In this document: positions 6,278 through 11,035 of the stretch, one piece after another | Layout of the letters: every line of letters starts with the position of its first letter | Numbering within the stretch: the stretch's first letter is position 1 | Assembly (NCBI GenBank): GCA_002284615.2 | Contig: MU069720.1 | Location: 187,817 to 198,851 of the forward strand | DNA: 11,035 nt | Direction: 5' to 3' | Origin: Dunaliella salina | Lineage: Eukaryota; Chlorophyta; Chlorophyceae; Chlamydomonadales; Dunaliellaceae | Program-made: the position numbers and the translations under genes | Notes under the pieces: model-generated | Told to the model about the DNA's origin: nothing | Database searches by the model: none | The model's input: only the letters and a program-made list of their open reading frames with translations

Positions 6278-6399
6278 GGTTGGCCAATTCTGCATGAAGA
6301 TGCCATATACATTGGCTTTTTGGCAGGGAATAAATTAGATTCGTGGCGGATAAATATGAAGTTGGCATTTATGGCGTAAAAATATAGAATTGGCCAACC
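6278..6399. mobile_element. 122-bp MITE-like foldback
   Basis: GGTTGGCCAATTCT at 6278-6291 is repeated exactly in inverted orientation as AGAATTGGCCAACC at 6386-6399. Weaker inward pairing (GCCATA against TATGGC) extends the terminal repeats to about 30 bp. The interior is AT-rich and has no coding capacity. TAG stands at 6275-6277 and, after one extra T, at 6401-6403, a possible 3-bp target duplication. The superfamily is unresolved. Confidence 0.65.
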
Positions 6400-6450
6400 T
6401 TAGGCAAGAGTCATGCGAAACACAGCATGCAGGACTGCACCCTTGGGCAT

Positions 6451-6850
6451 CCAAGTTGATACTTGGACTCTAGGCTGGATACCAAGGCCCTGGGCCCATT
6501 ATATCCCGGGCATTGCCAGTATAGGTACCTGTGCGCCATGTGCTCCTTTATCCCCATGCATGCAAGCTAGAGACCTAGGTTTAGGAAGATGCAAGCTAGA
6601 ATCCTAGGTCCTATGCCCATTTTCCAGGGCATTGCCCTTTTTCCTATTAGAGACCTAGGTCCTATGCCCATTTTCCTGGGCACTGCCAAGCTAGGTACCT
6701 GCGCACCATACACTCCTACATTTCCTGATATCCAAGCTGAATACCTGGGCCCTATGCCCAATTCCCCAGGCATTGCCAAGCTAGTTACCTGCGCGCCATA
6801 CACTCTTATAACCCCAGACATCCAAGCTAGATACCTGGGCGCCTCGCACG
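6451..6850. repeat. 90-bp tandem repeat, ~4 degenerate copies
   Basis: CCAAGCT(A/G) followed by ATACCTGGGC begins at 6732 and 6822, an exact 90-bp period. Earlier copies from 6451, 6562/6591 and 6653 are shortened or have a ~29-bp insertion. Shared blocks are CCTATGCCCATTTTCC, GGGCATTGCCAAGCTAG and TACCTGCGCGCCATACACTC. Because 90 is a multiple of three, a plus frame (6589-7044) keeps a 30-residue repeat (YLGPMPIF, GIAKL, TCAPYT, PDIQA), but the minus strand is open too. It may be only a repeat. Confidence 0.85.
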
Positions 6851-7244
6851 CAGGTCTTGTGGGGTCCATGGGATGTTGGGCTGAAACGACCCTTGGGGTG
6901 GCGGCGACAGAGGGAGGGGGTAGGGAGGGACTGGATCTGCGTAGATCACGGTCAAAGCACAACATGGCTTGGAAGCAGAATGAGGTGGCAGCAATTATAT
7001 TCTATGGTGGCGAGCCACATGGTATATTTATCCTTTCTGTTTAACTGTTTAATTGTTCAAAAAAAAGCACAAAAAGCTCGACCAGAATGAGCTAGGACCT
7101 AGGGTGGCAGCAAAATGAAGTGGAGGCGGAAAAAGCAAGGACTTGTGATATGGGTTGTGTTGTGCCTGTGTATCAAGAGGCAAGGGACAGGCTGCAGCTT
7201 GGATCGCTTTGCCTTGGAGTCCTGGTTGAGCATGTCTTGCAATC
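6851..7244. other. No gene recognised
   Basis: Unique-looking DNA between two arrays. A G-rich patch at 6911-6930 and an A8 run near 7060 are the only notable compositions. Open frames at both strands are short and featureless. Confidence 0.4.
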
Positions 7245-7370
7245 TAGCGTGACTGTTCAGGTTTGGGTAGAATGTGCCTTGTACTGCAGCTTGCGTGTGC
7301 CGCGCACTGGATGAATAGGCCTTGAAGCATTGCACGAATGTTGGGATGAAGGCTGAAGGCCCCTTGCACA

Positions 7371-7755
7371 GCATTCTGGTGCAGGTTTAATGTGCCTTGC
7401 ATTGCAGCGTGCGTGTGCCGTGCACCAGATGATTGGGCCCTGCACTGCAGCATGAACGTTCAGATGCAGGATGAATGTGTCTTGCATTGCAGCGTGAGTG
7501 TGCAATGCACTGGATGAGTGTGTTTTGCACTGCCGTGCGAATGTTCAGGTTTTGGCTGAACCCCCCTGCACAGCATTCAGGTGCAGGTGGAATGTGCCAT
7601 GCACTGCAGCATGCGTGTGCCGTGCACCAGATGTTTGGGCCCTGCACTGCAGCATGGATGTTCAGGTGCAGGATGAACGTGCCTTGCATTGCAGCGTGAG
7701 TGTGCCTTGCGCTGTCGTGCGAATGTTCAGGTTTTGGCTGGAGATACCGTGCACA
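7371..7755. repeat. Higher-order duplication, ~202 and ~183 bp
   Basis: Within the satellite, 7371-7572 and 7573-7755 share the same ordered series: GCATTC(T/A)GGTGCAGG, CGTGCACCAGATG, TTGGGCCCTGCACTGCAGCA, GTGCGAATGTTCAGGTTTTG. A further GCATT...GTGCAGGTTGGATG begins at 7756. The second copy is ~19 bp shorter. Confidence 0.75.
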
Positions 7756-8213
7756 GCATTCAAGTGCAGGTTGGATGTGCCTTGCACTGCAGCGTGAATG
7801 ACCAGGTGCGGGTCGAATGCGCCTAGGGCTGCAGCGTGAATGTGCTGTGCAATGCATGAACGTGCCTTGCACTGCAGCGTGAATGTTTGGGTGCAGGCTG
7901 AATGGGCCTTGCACAGCATTCAGGTTCAGGTTGCACTCAGTTCATGGTTCAGGATGAGCGTGCCTTGCACTGCAGCTCGCATCTGCCTTGCACTGAATGA
8001 ACGTGCCTTGCACCGCAGCATGTGTGTGCTGTGCACTGGATGAATGGGCCTTGCAAACAGCATGTGCGTGCTGTGCACTGGATGAATGGGCCTCGCACTG
8101 CAGCGTGTGTTTGCTGTAAGTGGGCCTTGTGCTGCAGCTCTTCTGTTCAGGTGTAGGTTGAGTGTGTCTTGTACTGCAACGTGTATGTGCCGTGCACTGG
8201 ATGAATGTGCCAT

Positions 8214-8795
8214 GCACTGCAGCATGACTGTTTAAGTGCGGGCTGAATGTACCTTGCACTGCAGTTTGCATGTGCTGTGCATTGGATGACTGTGCCTTGC
8301 ACTGATGCGCAAAGATTTTGGTGCAGGTTAGATGTGCTAGGCACTGCATTCAGGGTTCAGGTTGCACGGAGTTCATTTTCATGTTTATGGATGAATGTGC
8401 CATGCACTAGACGAATGTGCCTTGCACTGTAGCGTGAATGTTGAGGTGCGGGCTCAATGTGCCTTGCACTGCAACGCGCATGTGCCGTGCACTGGATATG
8501 AATGNGNNNTGCACTGCAGCATGACTGTTCAAGTGCGGGCTGAATGTGCCTTGCACTGCAGTTTGCATGTGCTGTGCATTGGACGACTGTGCCTTGCACT
8601 GATGCGCAAAGGCTTTGGTGCAGGTTNGATGTGCTAGGCACTGCATTCAGGGTTCAGGTTGCACGGAGTTCATTTTCATGTTTATGGATGAATGTGCCAT
8701 GCACTAGACGAATGTGCCTTGCACTGTAGCGTGAATGTNGAGGTGCGGGCTGAATGTGCCTTGCACTGCAGCGTGCATGTGCCGTGCACTGGATG
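8214..8795. repeat. Higher-order duplication with 297-bp period
   Basis: GACTGTTTAAGTGCGGGC at 8226 and GACTGTTCAAGTGCGGGC at 8523 are 297 bp apart, as are GCACTGCATTCAGGGTTCAG at 8341 and 8638. The ~120 bp following 8331 and 8628 are identical apart from N positions. Ns stand at 8505, 8507-8509, 8627 and 8739, inside or at the edge of the second copy. This is the youngest-looking duplication in the array. Confidence 0.88.
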
Positions 8796-9301
8796 AATGT
8801 GCCTTGCACTAATGCGCGAACATTCAGCTTCTGGCTGTATGTACCTTGCACTGCACTCAGGTCCAGGTGTCAGTTCCTATGCAGGTTGCAAATCATGCTC
8901 AGGCCATGCGCAGGTTGAATATGTCCTACACTACAGCGTGTGTCGTGCAATGGATGAATATGCCTTGCACTGCTGTGTGGATGTTTGGGGCAGGTTGAGC
9001 GAGCCTTGCACTGTAGCGTGCGTGTTTTTTGCACTGGACGAATGGGCCTTGCAATGCAGCATGCATGATAAGGTGCAGGTTGACTGTGCCTTGCACTGAA
9101 GCATCCGTGTTTCATACACTGGATGAACGTGCCTTTCATGGTCGCGCGAATGTTCAGGTTCTGGCAGAAGGTACCCTGTGCAGCATTCAGGTGCAGGTTG
9201 AATGTGCCTTGCACAGCAGCGTGAATGCGCTGCGCACTGGATGAATGTGCCGTGCACTGCAGCAAGAATGTGCTGGGCAATGGATAAATGTGCCATGCAC
9301 A

Positions 9302-9560
9302 GGGGTGAGATCTGGGGGGTGCATCTATGCTGTCTATGCACTGTTGCTGTCAATGAACAGAAATAGGATATGACAGTTGAGGTGAGAGCTGGAGGGGTGA
9401 GACCTGGGGGTGCATCTGTGCTGTCTATGCACTGAAACAGGCAATGTCTGTTGGATTGGGAGCTGGAGGGGTGGGAACTGGAGGGTGCATTAATGCTGCT
9501 TTTACGCTGCTGGCTATGGGTGGCAACCAGACGGGTAAGAACTGAAGGGTGCACTGATGC
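9302..9560. repeat. Degenerate tandem repeat (GGGTGAGACCTGGGGGTGCA family)
   Basis: GGGTGAGA(T/C)CTGGGGG, TGCATC and ATGCTGTCTATGCACTG recur from about 9303, 9393, 9466 and 9530, the spacing shrinking from ~90 to ~64 bp. It adjoins the satellite, to which it is unrelated except for TATGCACTG. Confidence 0.6.
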
Positions 9561-9739
9561 TGTCATGGACTACAGATACAGTTTATGCGCTGCCATAGAC
9601 TGTGTCTGCTGAGCTTAAAGCTAAGGGGTCTTCGGAGCAATTGCTGTCCACAGCCCTCAATCTCCCTCACGATTTTGTCCCCACCCCTCAGTTCCCATCG
9701 CAAACAAACACCGCGCAAAACACCCACAACTGTTTGTGC
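9561..9739. other. Spacer; minus-strand open frame, unrecognised
   Basis: A 75-codon minus frame (9563-9790) has no recognised domain. Its upstream end, encoding VLHKLVAAQAQAQ at about 9760, is similar to ALHKLMAG encoded on the minus strand near 10000, so the region marks the left edge of the 203-bp unit family described next. Confidence 0.35.
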
Positions 9740-9866
9740 CTGTGCCTGGGCTGCCACAAGCTTGTGCAACACACCTCTCCATACTCGCATGTGTGACTAC
9801 AACCCAGTCGAGACTGCCTCAGGCCCAGCCAAGACCCCCTACAGTCATGCCTTCGTCAGCCCCCAC

Positions 9867-9992
9867 CTTTACTGTGTTTCATGGGCACAATGGCATCGCC
9901 TGCAGCGCACGCAGTAAGGGTGCCTCTGCCCCCAATCCTTGGCCAGCACGCAGCCAATCCAGCAGCTCCAACAACGAAGCACACCCTCATAC
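9867..9992 (-). pseudogene. Frameshifted second copy of the YEGAALLELLDW exon-like unit
   Basis: This copy begins after GGCAG with GTATGAGGGTG and ends AAAG|GTGGGG, 126 nt. Compared with the 10072-10193 copy it has two 2-bp insertions, one just after TATGAGGG and one in the ATGCCATTGTGCCCATG stretch. The peptide of the first copy is therefore reached only in a shifted frame. It is probably a decayed duplicate. Confidence 0.45.
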
Positions 9993-10071
9993 CTGCCATG
10001 AGCTTGTGCAGTGCCTTCTTTGTTGCTTGCAAGTGTGACCACAATCCAGCCAAGATTGCCTCGCCCCCCAC

Positions 10072-10193
10072 CTTCACTGAACTTCATGGGCAGCGGCATC
10101 GCCTGCAGCGCACGCAGTAAGGGTGCCTCCGCCCCCAAGCCCTGGCCAGCGCGCAGCCAATCCAGCAGCTCCAACAACGCAGCTCCCTCATAC
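10072..10193 (-). CDS. Candidate exon, YEGAALLELLDW...MPLPMKFSE
   Basis: On the minus strand GGCTGCCCAG precedes and GAAG|GTGGGG ends a 122-nt stop-free stretch. The peptide is YEGAALLELLDWLRAGQGLG followed by AEAPLLRALQAMPLPMKF and SE. It is leucine/alanine-rich and reads as two amphipathic helices; ALLELLDWLRAxxxG recalls pentatricopeptide-type helices, which is inference and not a family call. The frame also remains open through the next ~70 nt of presumed intron (a 171-codon minus frame, 9869-10384). This is the best preserved copy of the 203-bp family. Product unknown. Confidence 0.4.
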
Positions 10194-10435
10194 CTGGGCA
10201 GCCAGCACCAAACACATGTTTCCTCGTAGAGCATACACGCCAACCCAGCAGCTCTAACAACGCATCTCCCTTGTACCTGGGCAAACCAATGCTTTTGGTG
10301 CACATATGATTTATGTGACATCTCCAGCATATGTATTAGCCATGGCAAAAAAGGTGCCAGACATATGTTTCCTTGTTCGACCATTCACGCGAAGCTCCAA
10401 CAGCACAGCTCCCTCATACCTGGGCAGCCAATTCC

Positions 10436-11035
10436 AGAAAACATGTTTCCCTCTTCGGAGCTTCACATTCTGAAGGGGTGTTGCAAAAACAGAACAGCAA
10501 TCTCAGAAAGGGGGAGGTGCAGGAGCAGGGCAATGGGCCCAGCTGCGGCTGAGGCCTACCTCCAGCATGGAAGGGGCTAAAAGGCAGCCAAAGTGTGTTA
10601 TGATTCAATCTAAATCATGACAAGAGGTGGCACAGCAAAATCCGCCACATTATTCCAGCAAGCTGGAGTGACGGGGTGCAGGAGGTTTTGCGCAAAACAT
10701 TACATGACTGCTGCAGGGACCATTTTCATTGCCTGAAGGTCCAGGCAAGCTGGAATGATGGAGGTACGCAATCTTTGCTCGCGGCAAATCAAGTACTTTT
10801 CTGACTAAGCAGTGCCTCTGCAATTTCCCCGGAGGCAATATTCCTGGGACTCTGGTGAGAGTTGCCAACGCATAATCTGAGGGGTTCCAAGCCCGCTCTT
10901 CAGGTGGAGGATCTCAAGCACACAGCAAGGCACAGGACTTCACACATGCAAGGCATTTTTTGCAAGGCACATTGACGCTGCTTTCAGCATATGCTTGCCT
11001 GCATACATGCAAGCACAAACACATATGCGTGCACG
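10436..11035. other. No gene recognised; palindrome and direct repeat
   Basis: GTTTTGCGCAAAAC at 10685-10698 is a perfect 14-bp palindrome. ATGATT and AATCAT near 10600-10618 form a 6-bp stem. CCAGCAAGCTGGAGTGACGG at 10655 and CCAGGCAAGCTGGAATGATG at 10741 are an 86-bp-spaced direct repeat. A 72-codon minus frame at 10650-10868 has no recognised domain. The last 90 bp are rich in GCATGC/TGCAAG words like the beginning of the window. Confidence 0.45.

Larger units (their letters stand above)
7245..9301. repeat. ~2-kb complex satellite of TGCACTGCAG-type units
   Basis: The array is built from a 23-bp half-unit AATGTGCCTTGCACTGCAGC+GTG followed by one of two partner half-units: CATGTGCCGTGCACTGGATG (20 bp) or AATGTTCAGGTGCAGGCTG (19 bp). 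The resulting ~42-43-bp monomers are mixed into longer blocks. Many copies diverge, shorten or fuse. Open frames of up to 211 codons exist on both strands with Cys/His/Ala-rich translations, but they simply reflect stop-free repeat units. No recognised gene lies inside. This is a single large satellite rather than a CRISPR, since there are no unique spacers. Confidence 0.92.
9740..10435 (-). repeat. Tandem exon-intron-like units, 203-bp period, plus short end copies
   Basis: GCATCGCCTGCAGCGCACGC and GTAAGGGTGCC recur at 9914 and 10117 (203 bp apart), and AAGCTTGTGCAA/GAGCTTGTGCAG blocks at 9760 and 10000. A shorter piece, reverse complement of CCCAGGTATGAGGGAGCTG, recurs at 10193, 10276 and 10419. 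ACATGTTTCC or ATATGTTTCC accompanies it near 10215, 10363 and 10442. On the minus strand each begins right after an AG and opens with TAT/TAC-GAG/AAG, as if an exon's 5' part plus flanking intron had been copied repeatedly. Confidence 0.72.

Noticed and set aside
7387..9566. Long open frames (up to 211 codons) on both strands with Cys/His-rich repeated translations
   Set aside because: They track the satellite monomer on both strands and in several frames, have no domain, and arise because the repeat unit lacks stops. They are not called as genes.

Overview
The window looks like intergenic and intronic DNA from a repeat-rich nuclear genome of a green alga. My best guess is a chlorophycean, possibly Haematococcus. 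This rests on the dense minisatellites, the TGCA/GCATGC-rich composition, the scattered single-base Ns of a draft assembly, the absence of any bacterial gene layout, and exon-like pieces bounded by GT/AG. No complete gene, rRNA, tRNA or CRISPR array can be supported. About half of the window or more is tandem repeat, and most long open frames are by-products of repeats whose units lack stops in several frames on both strands.

Layout. 5-106 is a clean exon-like piece on the minus strand. 107-670 holds GCATGC-rich DNA, a ~68-bp tandem repeat and a short 10-bp E-box-like tandem array. 895-1511 is a non-autonomous DNA element with long imperfect terminal inverted repeats (TIRs). 1512-2290 shows no gene. 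2300-4340 is a composite minus-strand region: repeated exon-like units encoding a helical-looking peptide, a 25-bp minisatellite (9 copies), an ~83-bp array (5 copies) and a 28-bp array. 4360-4985 is a ~90-120-bp degenerate tandem repeat with a long G run. 5355-6262 contains minus-strand fragments resembling WD40 and helical protein exons, with at least one frame break. 6278-6399 is a small MITE-like foldback. 6451-6850 is a 90-bp repeat. 7245-9301 is a 2-kb complex satellite with higher-order duplications (297 bp and ~200 bp). 9301-9560 is another degenerate repeat. 9740-10435 holds tandem copies of a second exon-like unit on the minus strand (203-bp period). 10436-11035 is largely unexplained.

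How it may fit together. Every coding-like signal lies on the minus strand: the exon at 5-106, the 75-nt exon copies, the 83-bp units, the WD40-like pieces and the 203-bp units. One reading is one or more large intron-rich minus-strand genes whose exons and introns have been tandemly amplified; another is a graveyard of exon fragments. The sequence alone cannot decide, and transcript evidence would.
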